Origin: CBDFHC01 sp965247585
Lineage (GTDB): Bacteria > Chloroflexota > Dehalococcoidia > Lucifugimonadales > GCA-2712585
Length of the DNA stretch: 64,000 nt
Assembly (NCBI GenBank): GCA_965247585.1
Contig: CBDFHC010000005.1
Location: forward strand, 744,001-808,000
Direction: 5' to 3'
Positions 50,524 through 57,954 of this stretch are shown in pieces. A model generated the notes under the pieces. That model was given only the letters and a program-made list of their open reading frames with translations. It did not search any database and was not told where the DNA came from. The position numbers were made by a program, and so were the translations under genes. Every line of letters begins with the position of its first letter. Within the stretch, counting starts at the first letter, position 1.

Positions 50524-50744
50524 TTCAACTCCACATCTGATTCAGTGACATTATAGAACCAGGTGTGCTCAAGCGAAACTCGTTGCACCATAATCGAGTC
50601 CAATTCCCTGAGCCCAGCTCTGATCTTCACCCCATGACCATGGTAATACTCATTACCTTCTGTGATCTCGCCCTCGTCAACCGTTGGCTTTCTGCGGCTA
50701 ACCTCCGCGGCTAAACGCTCGGTAAACAAGTCCTTAACACCCAC
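50520..50744 (-). CDS. Hypothetical protein, 74 residues, upstream of the FitA-type antitoxin
   Basis: The sequence VKDLFTERLAAEVSRRKPTV then DEGEITEGNEYYHGHGVKIR has no recognised family. It starts with GTG 50744 and ends by overlapping the antitoxin start by 4 bases, a typical coupling arrangement. It could be an accessory member of the toxin-antitoxin operon or an unrelated leading gene. Confidence 0.5.
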   Translation of the reverse strand: MGVKDLFTERLAAEVSRRKPTVDEGEITEGNEYYHGHGVKIRAGLRELDSIMVQRVSLEHTWFYNVTESDVELN

Positions 50745-50828
50745 TCAACATCTCATTAACAATGCCCGGCCGCCAAGTTAACGTCCAGGCCAAATTTGTT
50801 GTCCAATTCTCAAATTATTTTTATTGAA

Positions 50829-50841
50829 GTCTAAAATAGAC
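50829..50841 (-). promoter_or_regulatory. Candidate operator upstream of the FitAB-type operon
   Basis: GTCTAAAATAGAC is a perfect inverted repeat (GTCTA/TAGAC with 3-base centre) in an AT-rich stretch about 85 bases before the first gene. Ribbon-helix-helix antitoxins bind such short palindromes. A minus-strand TTGTCT about 17 bases from AT-rich hexamers could be the promoter. Confidence 0.35.
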
Positions 50842-50939
50842 AATGTTCTTTCTTCACGTCGCAATCATCGCCAGGGGCGGGCTGGAAAAGCAGCTTTTCT
50901 ATTCCTCTCCGGTCATCCCAGTCGCGCCCACCTTGGGAT

Positions 50940-51050
50940 TGCGTCGAGGACGTAAGATTTCTTTCCCCCTATTGATGTGGAGATTAAGAGGAGGTGCGAA
51001 TCCCCTCCGACTTCCGCCCCTTGGCGACCATACCATTCACCAAGAAGGAC
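50940..51050. repeat. Module H repeat copy
   Basis: CCCCTATTGATGTGGAGATT then AAGAGGAGGTGCGAATCCCC is a variant of the purine-rich module H seen near 3510, 33622 and 53680, followed by TTGGCGACCATACCA. The remaining part of 50745-51052 holds the toxin-antitoxin promoter region. Confidence 0.7.
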
Positions 51051-51052
51051 TT

Positions 51053-52231
51053 CTAAGACGAATGGCGCAGCGTCAGCAGCTCGTCTTCCAGCCCCAGCTC
51101 GGACTGGCCAACAATCTCCAGCGTTCGGTCCACGCTGGGCGGCATCAGCGTGCAGGTGCGCACGTCCCGGTAAATTCGTTCCGGAGGCAGCCCCTTATGC
51201 GCTAGACGCCCGCCCCCCATTTGCATCACCTTGGACGTCACCATCAGCGACGCCTCCGTCGCCAGGTACTTGGCCCGGGCCGAGAGGATCGCCCGGCCGA
51301 TGGGGTCCTTCCCCGCCCACCCAAACGCCGATTGATACAGCACCAAGCGGGCGGCCTCCAGCGCCAGATGCATCTCCGCCACGGCCCGCTGTGTCACCAA
51401 GCTGTGCGACAGCGGCGCCGGGTCCGGGTCCAGCCGTCGGGTGGATGCGTATTCCACGAAAAAGTCCAGCGCGCGCTGTGCCGCCCCTATGTAAATGGCG
51501 GCGTATCCTAACCCGAAGCCCTGCCCCACCCCCACCCGCTCCGCCATGCCCGGCTCTCCTAGTACCGCGTCCTGGGCCACAAAGCAGTCATTAAAAGTTG
51601 CCCGGGGGCTCACCGTGGCTCGCATGCCCAGCGTGTCCCAACCACCGTGAATTTGTAGCCCCAAAGCGTCCTGGGGCACCAGCGCCAGCAGGATGCTGCG
51701 CGACCCTTCCAGGCTGCCTAGGTTGCAGTGCACCATGTAGCGGTAGGCCCCGCCGGCCATGGTGCAGAAGTGCTTGTCTCCGTTAATCATATAGCCGCCG
51801 TCGGACGGGGAGATGATGGTGGCCACGGTGCCTGCGCCGCCACGGCGCCCTGGCTCGCTGCCCCAGCTGCCAAACAGCCGCCCCTCCTCCACCACTTCCG
51901 GATAGTAGCTCGCCTTCTGCTCCGGACTGGCTAACGCGTCAATATACCGTTGTACCGTCGAGTGCATGTGGAGGGTCATTGCGCTGTTGGTGCACCCCTG
52001 CGCCAGCCCTTCCACCGCCATCATGTAGGTCAGCATGTCCAGTCCCAGACCGCCGTGCTCCTTGGGCACCGCCATCGCCAGGAAGCCCTGCTCCCACAGG
52101 TCCCTCCAGCTATCCACCGGATGGGTGCCGGCCTCATCGTAATGGGCGGCCCGGGGCTCCAGGCAATCCATCGCCACTTTCTGCGCCTTGGTCACAATTC
52201 TTTTCTGCGATTCCGAAAGGGAGAAATCCAT
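51053..52231 (-). CDS. Acyl-CoA dehydrogenase family protein
   Basis: A 392-residue flavoprotein. FSLSESQKRIVTKAQKVAMD starts the helical domain. PKEHGGLGLDMLTYMMAVEG, GGYMINGDKHFCTMAGGAYR, GWDTLGMRATVSPRATFNDC and GQGFGLGYAAIYIGAAQRAL follow, and the C-terminal helix is near KVMQMGGGRLAHKGLPPERI. It catalyses alpha,beta-dehydrogenation of an acyl-CoA. The expected catalytic Glu could not be assigned with confidence. The frame is open upstream to 52522, but ATG 52231 with AGAGGTG upstream gives the family start. It is divergent from an LLM gene. Confidence 0.88.
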   Translation of the reverse strand: MDFSLSESQKRIVTKAQKVAMDCLEPRAAHYDEAGTHPVDSWRDLWEQGFLAMAVPKEHGGLGLDMLTYMMAVEGLAQGCTNSAMTLHMHSTVQRYIDALASPEQKASYYPEVVEEGRLFGSWGSEPGRRGGAGTVATIISPSDGGYMINGDKHFCTMAGGAYRYMVHCNLGSLEGSRSILLALVPQDALGLQIHGGWDTLGMRATVSPRATFNDCFVAQDAVLGEPGMAERVGVGQGFGLGYAAIYIGAAQRALDFFVEYASTRRLDPDPAPLSHSLVTQRAVAEMHLALEAARLVLYQSAFGWAGKDPIGRAILSARAKYLATEASLMVTSKVMQMGGGRLAHKGLPPERIYRDVRTCTLMPPSVDRTLEIVGQSELGLEDELLTLRHSS

Positions 52232-52382
52232 GAACGGCGTCACCTCTACGGCGGCCAGTATACCGTCATCCACGGGACCCCTCCAGTTGGATACCGTCAA
52301 CGGAAACACGCTGGCCCGCAATGAGAGCGCGGTGTACAATGCGCCATTGGACCGGCCGCTGCGCCGGCGCAAGGAGGGACCA

Positions 52383-53432
52383 ATGGACCTGGGACTATAC
52401 CTGGAATTTCCCCGGCGGGCCGGTGAAAGCGAGGCCCAGGCTTTTGAGGAGTCCATGGTCCAAGCCAGGATGGCCGAGGAGTTGGGACTGGACAGCGTTT
52501 GGCTGGCGGAGCTCCACTTCACCCCGGGGCGCTCCGTACTGGCATCTCCGTTGCTGGTGGCCGGCTACATCGCCGGCGTCACCAAACGCGTCCACGTTGG
52601 CACCGCCGTGGAGGTCCTACCCCTGGGCAACCCCATCCGTCTGGCCGAAGAGGTCGCCACCCTGGACCACATCTGCCAGGGCCGCTTCGAGTTCGGCATC
52701 GGCCGCAGCGGCGCCGCCACCGCCTACCAGGCGTATAACGTTCCCTACGACGAGAGCAAGGCCCGCTTCTTCGAGACGTTAAACATCATGACCTCCGCCT
52801 GGACCCAGGAACGCTTTTCGTTCGACGGCAAGTTCTTCCAATACCATGACGTTTGCGTAGTCCCAAAACCGCTCCAGCAGCCGTACCCTCCACTCCGCAT
52901 CGCCGTAAACTCGCCGGACACCTTTCCCACCGCGGCGCAAATGCAGCTGCCCATTTTCATAGGACTCAGGGCTCGCCCGGACCTGCTTCAGCAGCGCGTG
53001 GAAAGCTATATTCAGGCATGGGAAGAAGCGGGAAACCCCGGCGAACCAGACGTTTGCCTCAGGCTTCCAATCTACGTGGCCGAGACCATGGAGAAGGCGT
53101 TGGAAGAGCCCCAGGAGAGCGCTATGTCCTTCTCTAAGAGCCGACTGGAGCAGGCGGTTAACCAGCCCGTTCCCGGGCTTTCCGATGCGGAGAACCAGGA
53201 GCGCATCGAACGGGGCAAGCGGGTCAAGAACATGACCTATGACGACGTGCTGGCATCCGACGTGGCCTTCGGCACGCCCGAGGTGGTCACCGAGAAGGTT
53301 TTGGCCCTCCAGCAAAAGTTCCACTTCAACAGCGTCATAGCCGAGATCAATATCGGCAGCAAAATTCCCCGGGACCGGGTGGAAAACTCCATCCGTCTCT
53401 TCGCCGAACAGGTAGCCCCCCAACTCCGCTAG
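52383..53432 (+). CDS. LLM-class flavin-dependent oxidoreductase (paralogue 1)
   Basis: A 349-residue luciferase-fold enzyme: LGLDSVWLAELHFTPGRSVL, VHVGTAVEVLPLGNPIRLAE, EVATLDHICQGRFEFGIGRS, and PPLRIAVNSPDTFPTAAQM. AAGGAGGG 6 bases before ATG 52383 fixes the start. It shares length and most motifs with the gene at 55931 and is clearly its paralogue. It is divergent from an acyl-CoA dehydrogenase with 151 bases between. TGTACAAT near 52333 is a possible -10. Confidence 0.9.
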   Translation: MDLGLYLEFPRRAGESEAQAFEESMVQARMAEELGLDSVWLAELHFTPGRSVLASPLLVAGYIAGVTKRVHVGTAVEVLPLGNPIRLAEEVATLDHICQGRFEFGIGRSGAATAYQAYNVPYDESKARFFETLNIMTSAWTQERFSFDGKFFQYHDVCVVPKPLQQPYPPLRIAVNSPDTFPTAAQMQLPIFIGLRARPDLLQQRVESYIQAWEEAGNPGEPDVCLRLPIYVAETMEKALEEPQESAMSFSKSRLEQAVNQPVPGLSDAENQERIERGKRVKNMTYDDVLASDVAFGTPEVVTEKVLALQQKFHFNSVIAEINIGSKIPRDRVENSIRLFAEQVAPQLR

Positions 53433-53499
53433 CCCCACCGCCCCGCCCCTCTCCTCCGGGGTCATCACCTCGAATGAAGCGGTTCAGCCCTTCTATCCC

Positions 53500-53760
53500 C
53501 GTTCATCCTGAGCGGCTGTGAGTTTTTGACATCTCCTGCATTCTCGGCCCTGCACCCTCGCACGTGAATCGTCCGCATAAGCCATGTAATTCCTATGAAA
53601 ATAGCCTCCTAGGCCTCCTGCCGCTCATCCAGAGGCCCTCGAAGGACGAGTCCATAACACCATTAGAATTCTTCTCCCACTATCAAGGGAGAGAGTCAGA
53701 GAGGGGGTGCGAACCGTCCGCAATCTGTTCATCCTTCCTGGTGCTGGATGCCAACACGCT
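53500..53760. repeat. Composite of repeat modules F, E, B, H and C
   Basis: CGGCTGTGAGTTTTTGACATC and GCATTCTCGGCCCTGCA (F), TTCCTATGAAAATAGCC (E), CGCTCATCCAGAGGCCC with TCGAAGGACGAG (B) and AAGGGAGAGAGTCAGAGAGG (H) are all present. CATCCTTCCTGGTGCTGG (C, partial) and TTCTGAGTCCGTCCG (D, partial) complete the block. It separates the LLM gene from the small membrane-protein genes. Confidence 0.85.
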
Positions 53761-53930
53761 CAGATTCTGAGTCCGTCCGCAAAGTTCGAAGAATCCGAGT
53801 AGGGGAGGGCAAGCAGCTCCACCTCTTGCTCCCAGTTTCTCTGCTCCAATTCAATCTATGTTCAAGCTCTTCGTACGTAAAGGCCGTGTCTGTGCGTTGT
53901 GTACGCGTCTGGTTGGCGCCCGGTTTTTCT

Positions 53931-53970
53931 GGCATGGCGTCGTGTATACTCAAGGTGCCGAAGTCTCGCT
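53931..53970 (+). promoter_or_regulatory. Duplicated promoter segment, copy 1
   Basis: GGCATGGCGTCGTGTATACT with a -10-like TATACT at 53945-53950 is followed by CAAGGTGCCGAAGTCTCGCT. The same segment recurs at 54308-54346 before the second small membrane-protein gene, so the promoter was duplicated with the gene. Confidence 0.55.
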
Positions 53971-53985
53971 CCAGCTAGAGAGGAC

Positions 53986-54252
53986 ATGAGTGACGAACTG
54001 CAAGTCCCGGATGAACTTCAGGCCCCGCCACTTCTCACGCAGTTAATCAGTTGCTTAGTGTCTATTTTAGCGTCCGTCGGTTCCGCTGTAGGCATGTTTT
54101 TTGTCCTCTCTGATAAGTATCTCTATATCAATTTAATTGTCTTTTTCGTGGTTGCGCTGATTGGGTATTACCTGGCGACAAGCTGCCTTAGTCGGAAATT
54201 CACCGGTAGCTGGAGTAAGTACCCGAACATGGTGCCAAACATTCCCGATTAA
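53986..54252 (+). CDS. Small membrane protein (intact paralogue)
   Basis: An 88-residue protein from ATG 53986 (AGAGAGGA 3 bases upstream). The polar N-terminus (SDELQVPDELQAPPLLTQL) is followed by two hydrophobic helices, ISCLVSILASVGSAVGMFFV and NLIVFFVVALIGYYLATSCL, and a C-terminal SRKFTGSWSKYPNMVP. Function is unknown. A second copy of the gene, with the same N-terminal pattern, lies 110 bases downstream and is broken by an insertion sequence. Lower GC than the neighbours suggests acquisition. Confidence 0.7.
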   Translation: MSDELQVPDELQAPPLLTQLISCLVSILASVGSAVGMFFVLSDKYLYINLIVFFVVALIGYYLATSCLSRKFTGSWSKYPNMVPNIPD

Positions 54253-54307
54253 TTCTCCACCATCGGATCAAGCCCTAAGCAGGCGCATTAAGCCGAATCC
54301 TCTGACT

Positions 54308-54346
54308 GGCATGGCGTCGTGTATACTCAAAGTGCCGACGTCTCGC
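54308..54346 (+). promoter_or_regulatory. Duplicated promoter segment, copy 2
   Basis: GGCATGGCGTCGTGTATACT then CAAAGTGCCGACGTCTCGCT, nearly identical to 53931-53970. It precedes the disrupted second copy of the small membrane-protein gene. Confidence 0.55.
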
Positions 54347-54604
54347 TTAAGGTAAAGGGCACATGAGTCAGAAACCGCAAGACCCGAATGAACTGCAGAC
54401 GCCGCCTATTCTTGCTCAGATAACCAGCGGCATAGTCGGGATGGGATTCCTCTTTGGCTTCGGATTTCTCTTCGTTAGCAAACTGGGCGCCGTCGGGTTC
54501 GTTCCTACGCTAGTACTCAGTCAACTCGGTTTTGGTAATTGTTTAAGAAAACGTCTAAGGTTGATACCCTTTTTTAGGAGTGTTGACGTAGGAGGGTGGC
54601 AGCC

Positions 54605-55075
54605 ATGGGACGAGAACGGTATGTGGTCCGGTTGGAAAGGGAAGAACGAGACCAGTTGGAACGACTGATTCGCGGGGGAAAGAGCCCAGCGCGAAAGGTT
54701 GCCCGGGCCCGTATCTGCCTTTAGCAGAATACGGGCTGGGGGGTGATGCGCATCGTGGAGGCGCTGGACACGTCTGCGGGTACGGTGTGCCGTACCAAGC
54801 GGCGGTACCTGGAGGGAGGACTGAAGCGGGCCTTGGAGGAAGATCCTCGGCCAGGACATCCGACCAAACTGGATGAGCGGGGGGAAGCGCACCTGATTGC
54901 CCTGGCGTGCAGCGAGGCCCCTCCAGGCCATGACCACTGGACCCTGCGGCTCCTGGCAAACAAGGTGGTGGAGTTGGGGCTGGCGCCCTCCATGTCCCAC
55001 GAGGGAATTCGCAAGCGGTTGAAAAAAACAGTCTCAAGCCGTGGCAGAAGAAGGAGTGGTGTATTCCCCAGGTGA
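54605..55075 (+). pseudogene. IS630 orfA, stopped by a 14-bp inversion (copy 1)
   Basis: It would encode 156 residues: RERYVVRLEREERDQLERLI, then a helix-turn-helix region (MRIVEALDTSAGTVCRTKRR). The segment 54715-54728, lying between 8-bp inverted repeats GCCCGTAT (54707-54714) and ATACGGGC (54729-54736), is reversed relative to copy 2. In this orientation it creates TAG at 54722-54724 after about 39 codons. The frame is open again after the stop, so re-inversion would restore it exactly. Confidence 0.92.
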
Positions 55076-55719
55076 GCGCCGAGTTTGTGGCGTGTATGGA
55101 GGATGTGCTGGACCTTTACGCGGAACCCTATGACCCAGAGCGCCCGGTGGTCTGTTTCGACGAGACCTCCAAGCAGTTGCTGGCGGAAAAGAGGTCTCCG
55201 ATCCCGCCCAAGCCGGCACGACGGGAGCGATACGATTACGAGTACCAGCGCAATGGCACCCGAAACCTGTTCATGCTGTGCGAGCCCCTGGCGGGCTGGA
55301 GGCATGTGGCAGTGACCGAACGTCGTACCATGGTGGACTTCGCTCAGCAGATGCGGTGGCTGGCCGATGAAGCTTACCCAGCGTCCGAGAAGATCCGGGT
55401 GGTGCTGGACAACCTCAACACCCACAAACCAGCTTCCCTCTACGAAACCTTCGAGCCCAAGGAGGCTAGGCGAATACGCAAACGCTTGGAGTTTCACTAC
55501 ACTCCCAAGCACGGTAGTTGGCTCAACATGGCAGAGATCGAGTTCAGTGTCTTGGCCAGGCGAGTCCTGCGCCGGCGTATTGCCGATGAAGAGACTTTGA
55601 GTGGCGAGATCGCGGCCCTGGAGGCAGAACGAAACCAAGCCGGAGCAACCATTGACTGGAGATTCTCCACTGTGGACGCCCGAGTCAAGCTTCACCATCT
55701 CTATCCTGCCAACAATTAG
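55072..55719 (+). CDS. IS630 orfB, DDE transposase domain (copy 1)
   Basis: 215 residues with the DDE core: Asp30 in RPVVCFDETSKQLL, Asp113 in IRVVLDNLNTHKP and Glu155 in HGSWLNMAEIEFSV. The GTG start overlaps the orfA stop. A -1 shift at the A7 run (TTGAAAAAAACAG, about 55020-55030) would join orfA and orfB into one protein (KKNSLKPWQKKEWCIPQV at the junction). This suggests programmed frameshifting or transcriptional slippage. With orfA stopped, this copy is probably inactive by itself. Confidence 0.88.
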   Translation: MSAEFVACMEDVLDLYAEPYDPERPVVCFDETSKQLLAEKRSPIPPKPARRERYDYEYQRNGTRNLFMLCEPLAGWRHVAVTERRTMVDFAQQMRWLADEAYPASEKIRVVLDNLNTHKPASLYETFEPKEARRIRKRLEFHYTPKHGSWLNMAEIEFSVLARRVLRRRIADEETLSGEIAALEAERNQAGATIDWRFSTVDARVKLHHLYPANN

Positions 55720-55930
55720 GTTGACTGAGTACTAGCGGCCTGGATAATCGGGGATTACCTGATGCTATGCTGCCTCAGTAGGTTATTTACTAGTAGCTGG
55801 GGAAAGTACCCCAAATTGCAGCAAAACGTGGATATGAGCGGTTAAGTCCCCACCTTCGGAGCCCCGTCCTTTGAGTTTCTAGGACACCACAACCTTATTA
55901 AGACCGGCCCCAATCCCCGGAGGTGACTAC

Positions 55931-56980
55931 GTGCATGTAGGCGTGTTTCTGGACTTCCCCCGCCACGGGCGCAGCAGCGACGCCGAGGCATTTCAAGAGT
56001 CGTTGGGCCTCGCCCAACTTTCGGAAGAGTTGGGCTTGGACAGCGTCTGGCTGGCGGAGCTCCACTTCTATCCTGCCGTATCGGTGATTTCCTCCCCCCT
56101 CATCGTCGCTTCCGCCGTCGCCGCCAGCACCAAGACCATCAAGGTGGGAACCGCCGTGGAGGTCCTGCCCCTAGGCAACCCAGTGCGGCTCGCCGAAGAG
56201 GTCGCCACCCTCGACAACATCGCCCAGGGCCGGTTCGAATTCGGCGTGGGGCGCAGCGGCGCCGCCACCGGTTACGTCGGCTACGGCGTCCCCTACTCCG
56301 AGAGCACCGCTCGGTTCTGGGAGTGTTTGGATGTCATCCGGAAAGCGTGGACCCAGCAGAGCTTCTCCTACGATGGCAAGTTCTACCACTACCACAACGT
56401 CACCCTGGCGCCTAGGCCCTATCAGAGCCCCCACCCCCCCATCCGCATCGCCGCCAACTCCCCGGACACCTTCCCCGGCGCGGCCAAAGAGGGGCTCTCC
56501 CTGTTCATCGGCCTCCGGGGCGTCCCCACGGTGCTCAAGGAGCGCGTGGCTTCCTATCGACAGGCCTGGGCGAATGAGGGTCGGCCCGGCCGGCCCGATG
56601 TTTCGCTGCGCCTGCCCGTGTATGTCGCCCATACCATGGCCCAGGCCCAGGCCGACCCGAAAGAGGGCGCGCTCTCGTTCTACCGTGACTTCGTGGCTAA
56701 GATCTTCAAAGAGCCCCTGCCGGACCTCACCAAGGCGGAAAACGACGAAAGGGCCGCCCGAGGCGAACGTCTAGAAAACATCACCTACGAAGATATCCTG
56801 AAGACGGACACCGCCTACGGCACCCCGGAGGTGGTCACCCAGCGCATCCTGGAGCTAAAAGAAGAGCTGGGGCTGGACGGCATCGTCGCCGAGATGAACT
56901 TCGGCGGCAGGATGCGCCGAGAACAGGTGGAAGCCTCCATGCGCCTATTCACCGCAGAGGTACTCCCCAACCTGCGGTAG
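55931..56980 (+). CDS. LLM-class flavin-dependent oxidoreductase (paralogue 2)
   Basis: A 349-residue luciferase-fold enzyme with the same motif series as the gene at 52383: LGLDSVWLAELHFYPAVSVI, IKVGTAVEVLPLGNPVRLAE, EVATLDNIAQGRFEFGVGRS, PPIRIAANSPDTFPGAAKEG and TYEDILKTDTAYGTPEVVTQ. It starts at GTG 55931 with GGAGGTGA upstream. The two paralogues bracket the small membrane-protein genes and the first IS630 copy. Substrate is unknown, and FMN or F420 is the expected cofactor. Confidence 0.9.
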   Translation: MHVGVFLDFPRHGRSSDAEAFQESLGLAQLSEELGLDSVWLAELHFYPAVSVISSPLIVASAVAASTKTIKVGTAVEVLPLGNPVRLAEEVATLDNIAQGRFEFGVGRSGAATGYVGYGVPYSESTARFWECLDVIRKAWTQQSFSYDGKFYHYHNVTLAPRPYQSPHPPIRIAANSPDTFPGAAKEGLSLFIGLRGVPTVLKERVASYRQAWANEGRPGRPDVSLRLPVYVAHTMAQAQADPKEGALSFYRDFVAKIFKEPLPDLTKAENDERAARGERLENITYEDILKTDTAYGTPEVVTQRILELKEELGLDGIVAEMNFGGRMRREQVEASMRLFTAEVLPNLR

Positions 56981-56988
56981 CCCCCGCA

Positions 56989-57363
56989 TTACGGCGCCTG
57001 CGGTTCGTCCTCCGAAGACACAATCGTATCCCCGCTCGCCACCCTCCCCAGCGCCGCGTCGTAGTACCGCGCGTTGTAGAAGTACAGCCCTGTCCCGTCC
57101 AGCCGATGCCCGGTAAACTTCTTGTCCGTCCCAAAGCTCCCCGTCGACGTCCGCGTCTCCCCAAACGGCTTGTATGTCTGCGTCCCCACCGAGGCCCCCG
57201 TGCTGTCCGTCGCCACGCTGGAGCTCCCCAGGTGGTCCTGGTGCGTATACCGCAGCGTCGCCCCCTCCTTCACCACCACCATCCGGCCCCCCAGCAAGTA
57301 GTACTTGGTCACCGTTCCAGTAGTCGTGTTCTTCTGGTAGTACCTATTAGTAACTGCGGTGGT
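56989..57363 (-). pseudogene. Rhs repeat-associated core fragment (3' end, orphan)
   Basis: The 124-residue open frame begins after an in-frame TAG at 57364-57366 and so lacks a gene start. It contains YYQKNTTTGTVTKYYLLGGR, LRYTHQDHLGSSSVATDSTG, YKPFGETRTS and TGHRLDGTGLYFYNARYYDA, the conserved end of Rhs shells. It then diverges to a short tail, ASGDTIVSSEDEPQAP. Rhs proteins are polymorphic toxin carriers. This is the decayed tip of one, with a 21-residue tail too short to be a toxin. Confidence 0.85.
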
Positions 57364-57381
57364 CTAGCCTCTCTCCGTCTG

Positions 57382-57911
57382 TTAGAGCCATTCGGAGGGG
57401 GGGATAGCTAATGGGTGCTCCTCAGGTAACAACCAGCTTCGAAGGTTCAAGTGCTCAGCGACAACAGTCGCGACGTTGTAGGAAACTTCATCAGCCTCGT
57501 CACCGACAGCCCATTCCGGGAAGCTTTCAATGAATATGGAAGGTCCGAGATACAATCCTATTGCCCCGTTCCGGAACCGCTTGATTGTATGGGCCGGTGA
57601 ACTTGACAAAGCTTCCCTCGAAAGTAGCCGTTGATGGGCGGGAGACAAATAGTTGACCCAGAACAATGGCGGTCGAACTTGCCCGGTGATCTCTTTGTAT
57701 GATGGCCCATATTGCCCTTTGATAACATATGCCAGTTCCGTGAGATCGCCGAAGGCATAAACTGGTTCGATCCTATCAAGGACTGCCAAGCAGAAATCTA
57801 TTATGTTCTTGTACGATCCTCTTAGGTGTGACCACGCTAGCGCGTTGAAGTCTAGTTCAGCCCTTATTATTGGCCTGGATTCTGCCCCGTTCCTGTCAAT
57901 TCCTTGGTATT
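57382..57911 (-). pseudogene. C-terminal part of an unknown gene cut by IS3; possible immunity gene
   Basis: Read from the IS3 boundary, the frame encodes 175 residues (QGIDRNGAESRPIIRAELDF, NALAWSHLRGSYKNIIDFCL, AVLDRIEPVYAFGDLTELAY and on to EHPLAIPPSEWL). The start codon has been lost at the IS3 edge. I recognise no family. Its place between two Rhs ends on the same strand is where immunity genes of Rhs toxins are found, so that role is plausible but unproven. Confidence 0.5.
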
Positions 57912-57954
57912 TGTTGGCAACCAGCGAAAGTGGGACACTTTGAGACCCGAGAGA

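Larger units (their letters stand above)
54513..55732 (+). mobile_element. IS630-type insertion sequence, copy 1 (complete ends)
   Basis: The 1,220-bp element is bounded by 13-bp inverted repeats GTACTCAGTCAAC / GTTGACTGAGTAC and flanked by TA on both sides, the TA duplication typical of the IS630-Tc1 group. It carries orfA (broken by a small inversion) and an intact orfB. Apart from that inversion and at least one substitution it matches copy 2 at 59459, so both moved recently. Confidence 0.93.
54363..55845 (+). pseudogene. Second small membrane-protein gene, split by an IS630-type element
   Basis: The 5' part (54363-54512) encodes SQKPQDPNELQTPPILAQIT and GMGFLFGFGFLFVSKLGAVG-FVPTL, parallel to the intact gene upstream. 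The 3' part (55735-55845) encodes AAWIIGDYLMLCCLSRLFTS then SWGKYPKLQQNVDMSG, matching the intact gene's end. Removing 54513-55732 plus one copy of the TA duplication restores one 86-residue frame. The element therefore inserted into a working duplicate, and the truncated product would lose its second helix. Confidence 0.9.
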
